A stretch of 64,000 bases of DNA from Lithodes maja (Eukaryota > Arthropoda > Malacostraca > Decapoda > Lithodidae), in contig JBAKBP010007405.1 in the NCBI GenBank assembly GCA_037953745.1, positions 36,317 to 100,316 on the forward strand. The letters are read 5' to 3'. Each line of letters opens with the position of its first letter. Position 1 is the first letter of the stretch. Below the pieces are notes generated by a model. That model saw nothing but the letters and a program-made list of their open reading frames with translations. It did not search any database and had not been told where the DNA came from. Of the stretch, positions 1-9,993 are shown piece by piece. Position numbers and translations under genes: made by a program.

Positions 1-246
1 GGAAGGAAGTGTGCGAGTTGACAGTGCAAGAACGAAGTCTCTCGAGGTACTTACTTTGGTAATAGACAATAAAGGCAAGCACTTTCCACGATTCAAGTTT
101 GCTGTTGTCCAGAAATGACCCTTTGGACTTTCAAACACTATAATTGCACATCTTTCTTTTATCTCGACAACCCCAGCCAGAAGCCATTCAACCCGACGAC
201 TCTCTGCATAACTAGCCTACCCTCAACTCACTACATCCTGTGCTCA
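1..246. other. Unassigned left flank
   Basis: No coding frame with recognisable motifs and no repeat end is seen. It ends at the TTAA where the first piggyBac MITE starts. Confidence 0.5.
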
Positions 247-731
247 TTAACCTCTGAAGTGCGCACGGGGGTAAATGAAAACCTCCCCCTGTGCTGACGT
301 ATTTGAGGTTTTTCGTCACTAAAATATTCATTGTACCATTAATAGCATTAATAATTATCCATATGCGCCTATTATGGGTTGATTATAAAGGTATTAACCT
401 GAAACAACAATAAAACGAGTGAAAACAGCGTTTGGATGGTCAAAATCGGAGATATAGCCCGCGAGTTGTATAATCTATGGGTGAGGCAAACTCCTTTCCC
501 GCCAATTTCCCCCAAGGCCACTGAGACACAGTCGATCGATACTCTCTCTCTCTCTCTTGCACTCGATGGCCATCAGTGATGACAACACCCTGCTTGCAAC
601 TCGCTAATGTTAGCACGAAAATATACCTCAGAATAAGGGAATAATAGGGAAAATAGGTGATAACTGAGGAATAGGAGGAAAGTGGGGAAGGAGGGGAGGT
701 AGAGGACTGAGATTTTGCATGGCCCAGGGGC

Positions 732-767
<36 letters not shown>

Positions 768-883
768 AAAAATAATTTTTTTTTCGATGTAAAAAGTTGA
801 TTTTTAGTTTTACTTACTCCAGAGAGTCTTCCCGCAGTCCGCCGGCCGAACTCTAAAGAGTCTTCCCGCAGTTCCCAGGTTAA
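247..883 (-). mobile_element. pB-B MITE copy B1 (piggyBac-type, TTAA-flanked)
   Basis: The element is bounded by TTAA at 247-250 and at 880-883. Its left terminus is CCTCTGAAGTGCGCACGGGG. Its right terminus, read inward on the other strand, resembles the first bases of the piggyBac element at 58.84 kb, including the GACTGCGGGAAGACTC repeat. The interior holds a CT microsatellite near 541-559 and a long A-tract near 732-765, but no protein domain. An open frame on the minus strand at 440-931 is a by-product of low complexity. Copies B2, B3 and B4 share the same plan. A non-autonomous element moved by a pB-B transposase is inferred from the shared ends and TTAA duplication. Confidence 0.8.
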
Positions 884-900
884 GGTTAGTTGGTTAAATA

Positions 901-1135
901 GGCTACACCAAACATCAGTCAAAAAAGTCAAATAGCGGGGGTGTGGGGGCGGCAGCCCCCACCCATAATACTAGGATAGGTAAGGTAGTTAGGTTAGGCT
1001 AATGTCCTTTTTGACAGAGAAATACACCAAAAATTAGTCAAAAATGTCAAATAGCGGGGGTGGGGGCGGCAGCCCCCACCCATACTAAGATAGGTTAGGT
1101 AAGGTCGTTAGGTTAGGCTAATGTCCTTTCAAAGG
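901..1135 (+). repeat. Tandem pair of hairpin plus telomere-like repeat
   Basis: Two adjacent units (about 901-1020 and 1021-1135) each carry the stem-loop GGGGGCGGCAGCCCCC followed by CCCACCCAT and a run of TAGGTTAGG/TAAGG motifs, ending in TTAGGCTAATGTCC. Further single copies lie at 5744-5826 (plus) and 7276-7352 (minus). Confidence 0.75.
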
Positions 1136-1320
1136 GGTATACTAGGCTAGTAAACACTAGGATACCTTATACCCGGTCAGAGGTAAGAAGAAGAAGAGTC
1201 CTGCTGTAGCCTTGAATGCTACCCCCCATTCTTACTAGGTTAGGTAAGGTTGTTAGGTTAGGCCGCTAATGTTAACCCAATTCTTACTTCGTTAGGTTAG
1301 GCTAATGTTAACCCTATGAA

Positions 1321-1590
1321 AACCCAAACAAAGATTTTATTAGGGTTACTGTGTAATTTTAACATGAAAATTAGTTAAATCCCAGCCAAGTATCGTCAAA
1401 ACTTGGCTCGGGTTTTCAAAAAATCGGGTTTTATGGGTCTGGAATTTGACAAAACCAGAGCCAACATTTTAATAAGGTTACCGGTACTGTGTTATTTTCA
1501 TTTTTAAATTAGTTAAATCCGAGCCAAGTTTCGTCAAAACTTGGCTCGGGTTTTCAAAAAGTCGGGTTTTATGGGTCTGGAAATTCACAA
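1321..1590. repeat. Tandem duplication with 13-bp hairpin arms
   Basis: Two units of about 130-138 bp (1321-1449 and 1450-1587) contain the same text around AAATTAGTTAAATCC. The second holds a strong inverted repeat, CCGAGCCAAGTTT paired with AAACTTGGCTCGG across a four- or five-base loop near 1519-1550. The first unit holds the same hairpin with substitutions. No coding potential is evident. Confidence 0.7.
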
Positions 1591-2701
1591 AACCCGAGCC
1601 AAATTTTAGTTACAAATGTGTATTATCGTGTTCTATACGCTTTTTACCCCTCAATTTCCCTGATCTTCATAGCCCTCCCCACTATCGGGGGGCGTGTCTT
1701 TAGATTGATGGATAATGGGTAAATGCTTAATTCCCATTCAATTTCATCACTAGATTCCACTAAAACACCAAAAAGAAAATCAAAATACCCCAAAAAATAC
1801 CTGAAAAACACGTTGTTGCGTCTCCTGTATATTAACCCAAAAAACAATAGGTAGGAAAAGGGGTCTTTGGGGGGGGCCCATGAATGATTGAAATCGTCAT
1901 CTATGTTGCTAGCAGGGGGTAATTATCGATTATACTGCATTGCTTAGAATGGGCGTTTTACTATTAACACTTAAAGAGCGGCTCACCACATAAGTCGAGT
2001 TGAAAAAACAGGCAAAAAACGAGTGAAAAAATGGTGTAAATCGAGTGAAAATGAGTGGGATAGTAATGATCCATACGTCCGATATCTGTGGCCTCCCGGC
2101 CCACACTAACTCCAGTTCCCCCACCGCGCGAGAGGATCACAGTGTAACCAATAGTTCGCTAAAAGTGAGCAAGGTAGCAAAATCTGCTAAACTTCCATCT
2201 TCGAGGTAACACTGTCAGTGCTCCACGAGTGCTACGTAGCTGTATGTTACGTCAATGTGTAGCGATTTCCACCTAGTTTTCGGGACAATACAGTTCCTTT
2301 CATACTGATGGTTGATATAGCAGTCAGAATGGCCTGAAAAGGCCCAAAACGGCCACAGAGGGCCCGCTAAAGAAGGGTTAATATCGGGTTTTATAAATGT
2401 GATCAAAATTATTCTCCCACAGTGAATTATACATGAGTACAGTATAAGGATTCCATAGCCGAGACCTACATTGTCCCTAATAAATTATTAGGCCCTAATG
2501 GCCCCTATAGGCCTAGGCCTAAAAAGGCTGAGAGCCTATTCCCTATCATTATCGGGTTTTTCTGTTCTAGGCTATTTGGCCTAGGCCTACTTTCGCATCA
2601 TAAATTATAATTACAATTTTGTGAGAAAATTGTACACTGCGCAAGCCATTAGAATTTGAACTAACTGTAGGTACCGGCAATTAGGTAATTTGAACTAACT
2701 G
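1591..2701. other. Unassigned AT-rich region
   Basis: Short open frames only, none with recognisable motifs. Scattered TAGGCCTAGGCC palindromes are present near 2500-2590. I see no element ends. Confidence 0.4.
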
Positions 2702-3259
2702 TTGGGCGGGTGCCCAACCCCGAAAGGGGTTGAAATAGGGGAGCTATCCCCCCGCCAAAGGCGGCTTTCTAGGGCCGTTCCTAGCTGATGCTGAGAGGAT
2801 TGGGTTCTAGTCATGTGGTGATGGGCTGGTCTATCAGAGTGAGAACTGAGCGATCTCTGCCATACCCATAGCTTACTCTGACTGTTCCGTTTACTTATAT
2901 ATTTTCTAGATCTCAAGTGACGGCGGATCTACTGTAAGAAACTGTAAGTCTCTTCTGTGGATTGACCTCCCAATCTCCCAACCTAGAGGTTGGCAGATTG
3001 GAAGCCAAAGCGTCACATTTTTCCTTTGACCCTCAACTTTCTCTTCATAATTGCTGAGGGGAACAGGGCCCTGGGTGGGGCTTTGGTTTCCCGGGCGTTT
3101 CCGCGCCCTCCTTAGCTCCCCGCCATGGAGTGGCTTCGGTCACCCAGGCTTTATTGTGGTAGCAGGGAGGGTTCTGTGGGGGCGCTCAGTTATGGCCTTG
3201 GCCTTGCTTGGGGCCTTGGGGCTGTTCGGCCAGGCAGCCTGGGGAACAACAACAACAAC
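2702..3259 (+). mobile_element. SINE-like element S1 with structured 5' end and (AAC)n tail
   Basis: The element starts with four consecutive short stem-loops: GGGCGGGTGCCC, then CAACCCCGAAAGGGGTTG with a GAAA loop, then GGGGAGCTATCCCC, then CCGCCAAAGGCGG. It ends with GGCTGTTCGGCCAGGCAGC followed by GGGGAACAACAACAACAAC. Reverse-strand copies are found at 39179-39699 and, split, at 41166-41243 plus 44903-45139. All three copies begin at nearly the same base, so the 5' end is defined rather than randomly truncated. The last 55-60 bases match the LINE tail ending at 36249. AACTGT follows the tail and also precedes the element, a possible 6-bp target duplication. Confidence 0.7.
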
Positions 3260-3308
3260 TGTAGGTACCGGTACCGTACAACGGTACTAGGCTACCGTAA
3301 AATGGGGT

Positions 3309-3585
3309 AACTTCGGACATTTTTCGATGTTTTTTAACAATTGCTCCCGAGTGTAAACACATTATAGAGATTTAACTAGGTCAAGTGATGTATGGTGATA
3401 GTGTGCCGTAATCCAGGAAGCCTCCTAAAATTAACCCCTATAATAAGAGAGCTATCCTTCTCCTAAATGATGTCCGAAGTTTGCTTGAAAAGTTGACAAC
3501 TTCGGACATAGGTGATTTCTTATGGAAAATGATTGCAAAGAAAGCTGGGCTAACTCCGGACAAACGGAGGAGAACTTCGGACGTA
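3309..3585. repeat. Subterminal AACTTCGGACA motif cluster
   Basis: The motif AACTTCGGACA or a one-base variant occurs near 3309, 3470 (reverse), 3499, 3554 and 3572. More copies lie near 6427 (reverse) and 7752 (reverse) towards the other end of T4. Clustering at element ends resembles transposase-binding repeats. The role is inferred. Confidence 0.5.
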
Positions 3586-4011
3586 CGTTCGTGGCCTTTA
3601 CATTCATTTTTCGGCTCCTACTATTTTATATGAATATTTTATTATTGCTGCTTAGCCTATTCCTGTCCGATGTTTAAGTGGAAAATGCAGTCAATACTTT
3701 TAGGCCTGGCTGTATAATCAGTATAGGAGGGGGATATAGGCCTATACGATGTTTAACATATAGGCCTATTCTGTTTGGATCTGTTCTCGTTAGGCATTGA
3801 GCTCACTCTTAGAAAATATTGAGCAGGAAAAATAACCAATGCTGTCTAATCAATAACTCGAAAATTAACTAGGCCTAGTGAAAATATATAGGTATGTATA
3901 CTATATCACTGCATACTGTATACACTTTTATGAATTTGAGCATTTTTATAGGTACAGTATAACGTATTTGTTGGTGTTTCTTTCGGCAGATAAAAACAAA
4001 TTTGGACAAGA

Positions 4012-4745
4012 TATATCTATCTATCTATCTATTGCCTGACGCCGTGATCCCCGAAGGGGTGGCCACGAACGAACCGCCCCCATGCACCTCTGTCCCCAGT
4101 CAGTCGACGCCCCTCCCCCCAACCAGCACCGCCTTCATTCATGTAGTTCCTCACTCCATCTTTCCACCTCATATTCGGTCTACCTCTCCCCCTCTGTCCC
4201 TCCACCTCGCTCTCGTACACCCTCTTAGTCATTCTCTCGCTTTCCATACGTTCCATATGGCCGAACCATCTCAAGTTGTTCCTTTTCACACTTTCCAGCA
4301 CATCTACCTCTACACCACACCTCCTTCTTACTTCCTCATTAGTCTGTCTATCCCTCCATGTAATTCCGCACGCACTCCTTAAGTAATTCATTTCCACTGC
4401 TCTCACTCTTGGTCTGAGTCTCTCAACCAACGTCCATGCTTCGCTTCCGTAAGTCAGTGTCGGGATTACCACACTGTCATGCAAGGACTTCTTCACTTCC
4501 ATACTGACCACACTATTTCTTGTTACTGCTTTTAGCGTTCCTACAACCCTCTTCCCCTGTTGTACCCTCTCCCGCACCTCTTCATCCATAGTCCCATCTT
4601 TACTCAACACACTGCCCAGATACTTAAAAGAGTTGACGATCTCCATAGCCTGACCGTTCAGCTTCACCTCACACTCTGTGACTTCACCCCTTTCGAAGAC
4701 CATAACCTTGCTCTTCCCCGTATTTACCTTCAAATTCCGTTTGGA
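4012..4745 (-). mobile_element. RTE-type non-LTR fragment R1 (5'-truncated)
   Basis: On the minus strand the fragment ends in GGCGTCAGGCAATAGATAGATA, a short tandem tetranucleotide tail typical of RTE elements. The same tail is found in R2 (57577) and R3 (62535). The 5' side breaks off at 4733-4745, where R3 continues into upstream reverse-transcriptase sequence. Flanking GATATAT or TTTGGA may be a target duplication, but this is not clean. Confidence 0.8.
4029..4733 (-). pseudogene. RTE reverse transcriptase, C-terminal part
   Basis: The 234-residue frame covers the region downstream of the catalytic YxDD/FADD motif. It contains NTGKSKVMVFERGE near the start, then FKYLGSVLSKDG, LTYGSEAWTL, LRWFGHMERM and the terminal GRGRPNMRWKDG block. 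This order is the usual C-terminal region of RTE-clade proteins (the family of Caenorhabditis F52C9.6). Polymerase catalytic residues and the endonuclease are absent because of 5' truncation, so it cannot function alone. The final residues are specified by the 3' end of the element next to the tetranucleotide tail. Confidence 0.85.
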
Positions 4746-4957
4746 TTTTGCCGATTTGGATATATGCCTCTCCTAATTTATATATATTATATATCCAGAA
4801 TTATCCGAAATACATAAATCGGTTAGCATAGGCTATTTAAACAGGGTGTCAATCCACAAAATATGAATTGTGTTATTATGGTTTATTATTGGTTCAATGT
4901 TATTTTAATACCACAAATTTTGTTGATATATTTGAAGATAGATATTTAATCTATATG

Positions 4958-5199
4958 CTTTAAAGATCATAAGAAAATTTGTTTTAACCCTCGGCAAAAC
5001 CTAATAACAAAGTATGGTACTAAAATGTCTTTTTCGTAACAAGGTTGTCAATACGGTACTTCCAGTTATCGATAGCTCTAAAGATCATATGAAAATGTGT
5101 TAAACCCTCGGAAAAACTAATATAAAAGTATGGTACAGTACTAAAATTTAATTTTCGTAACAAGGTTGTCAATACGGTACTTTCCCGTTATCAATGTAC
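4958..5199 (+). repeat. Tandem duplication, about 120-bp unit
   Basis: Units 4958-5078 and 5079-5199 share CTAAAGATCAT, AACCCTCGG, AGTATGGTAC and the block CGTAACAAGGTTGTCAATAC. No coding content. Confidence 0.75.
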
Positions 5200-5404
5200 A
5201 ATCAAGCTGAAGATTGCAGAGTAAACTTCTTCTTCTTCTTTAGAACCCGCCCGCAGACCGTGCAGATCCACAGGGCTGACCTTTGTATCGGTACTGGCTC
5301 AGAAACGTTAGTAGGAGGGAAAGTTTAGAGTAGAAGGATAGTTTAAGAGATTTTTTTTTTTTTGTATAACCCCCCCCCCCCCCTCACCTCCGCTCCCCCC
5401 CCCC

Positions 5405-5722
5405 TCACCCATTTCTCTTCCTCCACATTTTCTCCAACATCCTCTTCACCATCTCCATGTCTTGTGTTTCCATCTCCTGTGTTAACCCCAATAGCGCCCC
5501 TACCCCTCCATCTTCCCTCTGCTTAATCTCCTCCCACCCCCTCTCCCCAACTCTATTCCTCATGTACCTCTCCAACTCGTCTCTCTCCTCATTATATCTT
5601 GTACATTCGGTTACTATGTGTTCTACATCCTCTACTATTGGGTCTCCTCCCATTTCACATTGACTGCCATAGACTTCATCGACCTTTCCTTCACCTTCGT
5701 ATAATCGACAGCCAATTTTTTT
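5405..5722 (-). pseudogene. LINE 3' end: C-terminal zinc-knuckle fragment
   Basis: On the minus strand a frame of about 105 residues reads through CRLYEGEGKVDEVYGSQC, GGDPIVEDVEHIVTECTRY and a charged tail ending WRKRNG. The spaced Cys and His residues (CEMGG...VEHIVTEC) resemble the C-terminal zinc-binding segment after the RNase H or RT region of Jockey/I-type non-LTR elements. The coding part is followed by a G-rich stretch and an A-tract at 5350-5361 on that strand, consistent with a 3' end. The polymerase is missing. The clade is uncertain, since only the last hundred residues survive. Confidence 0.5.
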
Positions 5723-5743
5723 TTTTTTTATTAAAAAAAAAAA

Positions 5744-5826
5744 CAGTGGGGGTGTGGGGGCGGCAGCCCCCACCCATAATACTAGGTTAGGTTAGGTAAG
5801 GTTGTTAGGTTAGGCTAATGTCTTTT
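5744..5826 (+). repeat. Hairpin plus telomere-like repeat, dispersed copy
   Basis: Same unit as at 901-1135: GGGGGCGGCAGCCCCC stem-loop, then TAGGTTAGGTTAGGTAAGG and TTAGGCTAATGTC. It abuts the truncated side of the LINE fragment at 5405-5722. Confidence 0.75.
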
Positions 5827-6615
5827 CAAATCACTATCGGGGAGCGAGCGTGTCTCAACATCGATCGATAGGCCTAATGGGGAAAATAGGTTTTCCCGAG
5901 ATTTCTAATTAGGCTAATTACAAACACTATATATTGATGCAAATGACCAATTTTGTTTATAAAAAACACTCGGAAAATTTGTGGTATTAAAATAACATTT
6001 TTCCTTATTATTTTGTTATCATTATAGCGCGACGGAGCGGCGAGCTCTAGGGGGGTTCGGGGGCATGGCCCCCGCGTGATTTTTTTGAGAATTTAGGTGT
6101 CTAAAACAGTATTTCCTGCAATCTAAAAGCAATCAAGATGGAAAATAGCCTATGGAGACCAAAATTATGTCAATTTAACTTTTGTGTTTCTAAAAAAAAA
6201 AAGGGTTGGGGGAGTTTCTGTTATCATTAGGCCTATACAAAAAGTTAATTTGCGTTATCACTCAAAAAAACAGCGTCGTTTGACACCCTGCCGCTATTAT
6301 CATATTTTTATGGGTTTTTGGACTCCGAGAATGATTATTTGATCTTTTACCACCATGTTAATGATGGACAAGTATTATGAATGATTTTCATAGGACAAAT
6401 AATAACAAATGATTGTTTTGTTCCATGTCCGAAGTTAGCAAGTTTTTGTTTAAATACACAATCGGCTAAATGATAGTGTTCTAGCTAGAGCGTTATACAA
6501 GTGTAACAAAATTCCCTTGGTGGATGTTGTCTCTGGTAATGTTACTACAAAATTATATGTCACAACATCATTCATACAAACAAATTTCTTCAGGGCGATA
6601 GAAGTTTGGGTAAAT
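5827..6615. other. Unassigned interior of T4
   Basis: AT-rich sequence with one GC-rich patch near 6040-6080 (GGGGGCATGGCCCCCG hairpin). No supported gene. Confidence 0.4.
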
Positions 6616-6659
6616 TTCTATAATTGCACCTATACGAGCTAAACAAATTATTATTGTAT

Positions 6660-7143
6660 TTAACCCTTCAAACCCGGTTGGTACTCACGTGTACCATTAT
6701 TTTTTGCCCCCAGGAACCCGGGTGGTACTACATAGTACCAGTGGTTGAAAGCCTGTGAGCTTCGTGTGCGAGGCGTCGGTCCGACGCATGTAAACAACAG
6801 CCGGCTGGACCGACGCTCCGCATCTCCGGCCACAAGAAGGAGAGCGTCGCTTGTTCGTGTGTGCCTGTATGTTGTTGTTCAGTATCGAAAAGTGGTGTAA
6901 AGTGGCTGGTTTGGCCATAAAGTTATCTCCAATGAAATCATCACAGCTCACCCAGTTGACTTAGAGAGCTCTACTTAATGCCATTCTACAGGTAAATAAC
7001 ACAGCTAGGCTTGGGGATGCGCGGGAATGCGGGAAGCAGTCTGATTAACGAATATACGGTAGCCTAGCCTAGACGTTTTTCGGCCAAAACACCCGGATTT
7101 CGAGGAATATATATATAATACATAGCCGGGGCCGGAGGGTTAA
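6660..7143 (+). mobile_element. pB-A MITE copy A1
   Basis: TTAA flanks both sides. Termini are CCCTTCAAACCCGG on the left and, read inward, CCCTCCGGCCCCGG on the right, close to the ends of the piggyBac derivative at 17970-19979. The left subterminal region has paired GGTAC motifs (ACGTGTACC and GGGTGGTAC). The interior has the palindrome GCGTCGGTCCGACGC. The empty site is preserved in the partner arm of the surrounding inverted repeat, so insertion at TTAA is directly demonstrated. Confidence 0.9.
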
Positions 7144-7275
7144 CAGGAAGGTACAACGAGGTAAGTGATGTGGTATAGGTGGCAATATGCGGAAATGGAT
7201 TATAAGGGCATTCTGCCCCCCTCTGACAAAAGTCTATCAATCTAGATGTGACACGGATTTACAATGTTTCAGAGA

Positions 7276-7352
7276 GACATTAGCCTAACCTAACAACCTT
7301 ACCTAACCTTACCTAGTATTATGGGTGGGGGCTGCTGCCCCCACACCCCCGC
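7276..7352 (-). repeat. Hairpin plus telomere-like repeat, inverted dispersed copy
   Basis: Reverse-complement copy of the 901-1135 unit (GACATTAGCCTAACCTAAC ... GGGTGGGGGCTGCTGCCCCC), lying in the loop of the large inverted repeat. Confidence 0.75.
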
Positions 7353-7818
7353 TGGTTGGATAAAACGGTAGAAATCCAGTTAGGGTGAAGTGAATAACCG
7401 TAGATTTTCGTAAGGGGGTAAGAGGGGGGGCAGAATGCCCTTATAATCCATTTCCGCATATTGCCACCTATACCACATCACTTACCTCGTTGTACCTTCC
7501 TGTTAAATACAATAATAATTTGTTTAGCTCGTATAGGTGCAATTATAGAATAATACCGAAGTTTGGCAGGGTAGCGAAAAATGTACATATTTTCGTCATA
7601 TATATATTTTTTTAGTGTACATAATTATACTCATGTCAGTTTCCTAGGACTTTTATATGCTCTTCCTTTGCCATTTCTCTAAACGGACCCCACAAAAAAA
7701 TAAAATAAAAAGCGTTTCCATTATAATGACAGTCTAATTACTTATTATCGCCGATGTCCGAGGTTATCACCGCAGTACGAAGTTACCCCCCCCCCCCCCC
7801 CACACACACTTTACGGTA

Positions 7819-9277
7819 CGTATCTTTTCATAGTATTTATTTTTAAACTGGTCATATGTTTTTGACCTAACTTTGTTTCATAAAAAACCTTTGCTAATAC
7901 TTGATAACTTGGCATTTATGGATTATATCCACACGTAAAGAGCATATTAGGCCTATGTTGCGTGATGCCAACTTGCTAAGTGTAAACACACGTTGAATTT
8001 ACATCATTACATGCAGTACAGTACTGTAAAAAAAAACACATTACAATATGTCATGGCACTACACAAACACTAAATTGTACAACATACAATATGCCGTCAT
8101 TCTTATCAAGACAGTAATATTCACAACACTGTTATCACAGGCAGGCATGGTTCTATAAACAGGTGGCGGTCGTGCTGTGCTAGGCTATGGCCAGGGGAGA
8201 ACCAGCAGTGTTTGCTTGCAACATACTCGAGGCTGCGGGCACTACGGAGCGGATAGCACTACGAACAAGGCTTTCACAGGGCACAATATACACTACTGGT
8301 GAGGTGAGGGTGGTAGTGGTGCGATCACAAAATATCTATACTTTTATTTTGAACAATAAGGCGAGGTTAAGTTGAAGGGAAAAGCATTTCATGACTACGG
8401 GACTATTTTATGATTTCTATGCATAAGCCAGATTATCCACATCAAGAGGACGCGATGTAATACACACAGACACACATACACAACAACTACTAGACAGTTT
8501 TACACAAGCGTCACTGCTCTACGGAGACTACGGTCATGAGCTAGGTACATCCTCATATCATCCGCCTACTCGTTCTGACTGTTTGTTATTGACTGGCAGA
8601 CGATACTCTCTCAGTGGCCAGTGGCTCTGGCACCCGTGTTCCAGCACTCACAAGCTCATTAATCTCTCTTGTTATCTTATCACGGATATCATCTTCATAT
8701 TTGTCACAGGAATAATCACACTTATTGCTACAAGCTCGATATTTTTTTCATTCACACATAAGGCCTAATGAATGACTTATTAGAGCGATTAAATATTTTC
8801 GAGACTGTGCACATACTATGGTGGCACCAATGCGCCACTGAGCCCAATCGATACCGAGTGGAGAAGTGGTACGTGCTTCCCCTCTACACTATTGCTCCAT
8901 TTATCCACTGATATTAGTTCAGTTCCACCAAACTTCAGATAATGTCTACAGTAAATTGTCGTTAGCGATGTCTGGGAGTTTTCCAAGTACAATGTATCAA
9001 AGAATGCCATTAGGCAATTCTGTCGCAGTGTAGGCTACTGGTAGGGGTTTGGGGTAAATGGTAGGGGTAGCACGTCCTGTGAATATTTTACTACCTACGG
9101 GTGTGGGTGAGCTGTACGTGGCAGCAAGCGGGGGTGGGCGAGGGTCGACTTGGCAGCTGGCTAGGGTGAGACTGTCTTACCTCTTACCTCGTGGGGCCGC
9201 GGCCTCCTGCTTGTGTCACATGACAATACTTACAGAGGGTCCGGGCCCTAGTACAGGTAGGCCTATACGAATACCGT
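7819..9277. other. Unassigned region
   Basis: No frame shows recognisable motifs. A frame at 9058-9465 is open for 135 codons but its second half is only the minisatellite below. No element ends were recognised. Confidence 0.35.
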
Positions 9278-9382
9278 CCAACTCGGCCCATCAAACACCA
9301 ACCCGGCCCATTATATACCAACTCGGCCCACATGGCCCATTACCAACTCGGCCCATTAAATACCAACTCGGACCACATGGCC
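9278..9382 (+). repeat. Short minisatellite CCAACTCGGCCCA
   Basis: Five or six imperfect units of 13-24 bp built on ACCAACTCGGCCCATTA, some with an inserted CATGGCC. Confidence 0.8.
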
Positions 9383-9505
9383 TAATGCCCATGCTTATGG
9401 TCATTATTATAGGCTACTCTACGAATTGTAGGCTAAATAAACAGACTAGGCCTATAAAAAATTAAAAACAACTTTATTATTAGCCTACAGGAGTGGTGAT
9501 AAAAT

Positions 9506-9993
9506 TGGGAGGTTTGACGTACCTCCCAACCTACCAAATAGGAAAACCTACTATTTGGTAGTAGTCTTGGAAAATCCAACGTCAAGGCTATTAACCTAAT
9601 TGCAATGACGACTTGTCTATTTTGACTGCTATGTCGTCATTCCAACCGCGGTTAAAAAGAAAACGTCTAGAGTCTACTCCTTATCTTGCTCTAGGAGACG
9701 TTGTACATTAACCAAAACTACCACCGAAGGTGAAAAAAGCATTAGAAGAGAAGAAAAAGGGGTTTACCTTAGTTACCGCTCAAGGCCCATCCCGTGTTCC
9801 GTCATGCGCCGATCCCTGTCGAACGTGCGCATGAGCGACCCTCTCTTGTTATCACATCTCACGTCAGCAGAAGAACGCGGATGGGCAGGGGTCCGGCGTG
9901 AGGGAGGGTATTATGTACGTTGGATTTTCCAAGACTACTACCAAATAGTAGGTTTTCCTATTTGGTAGGTTGGGAGGTACGTCAAACCTCCCA
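9506..9993. mobile_element. Palindromic block preceding D1 (77-bp perfect inverted ends)
   Basis: The block begins TGGGAGGTTTGACGTACCTC and ends with the exact reverse complement over 77 bp. Each arm itself folds: TGGGAGGT with ACCTCCCA, and CTACCAAATAG with CTATTTGGTAG. Inside the left arm, the sequence from ATTTGGTAGTAGTCTTGG onward for about 300 bp is a slightly diverged inverted copy of the right end of D1 (17410-17705). The same block precedes D2 at 24587-25054. It is either the true left terminus of the DIRS-like element or a non-autonomous relative fixed next to it. Presence at both copies favours the first. Confidence 0.75.

Larger units (their letters stand above)
6616..7550. repeat. 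Large inverted repeat, arms 6616-6663 + 7144-7224 and 7421-7550
   Basis: The right arm is the reverse complement of the left arm over about 130 bp. The left arm is interrupted exactly at TTAA by the MITE at 6660-7143, while the right arm keeps the uninterrupted text CCTGTTAAATAC. The spacer (7225-7420) holds a minus-strand copy of the hairpin/telomere-like repeat. Confidence 0.85.
3293..7818. mobile_element. Large TA-flanked DNA element T4 (Tc1/mariner-like ends), heavily nested
   Basis: The left end reads TACCGTAAAATGGGGTAAC. The right end, read inward, begins TACCGTAAAGTG, then an expanded CA/C tract, then GGTAACTTCG, so the termini are inverted with TA on both sides. The interior repeats the motif AACTTCGGACA in both orientations. 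It carries an RTE fragment, a LINE 3' fragment, a pB-A MITE and a 120-130 bp inverted repeat. No transposase frame is recognisable. The pairing of the two ends over 4.5 kb is inferred from sequence identity and could be fortuitous if they belong to separate copies. Confidence 0.5.

Noticed and set aside
440..931. Minus-strand 163-codon frame in MITE B1
   Set aside because: It runs through a poly(A/T) tract and the MITE end; other MITE copies do not conserve it.
2702..2790. A definite HDV-like ribozyme at the SINE 5' end
   Set aside because: P1- and P2-like pairings can be drawn by eye, but an extra hairpin falls where P2 should join P3 and the catalytic core cannot be matched with confidence. 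Kept only as a hypothesis.
4002..4382. Plus-strand frame of 126 codons (and its equivalent at 62491-62901)
   Set aside because: It is the antisense shadow of the RTE C-terminal coding region and starts in the tetranucleotide tail.
9058..9465. A 135-codon gene
   Set aside because: Half of the frame is the CCAACTCGGCCCA minisatellite and the rest shows no family features.
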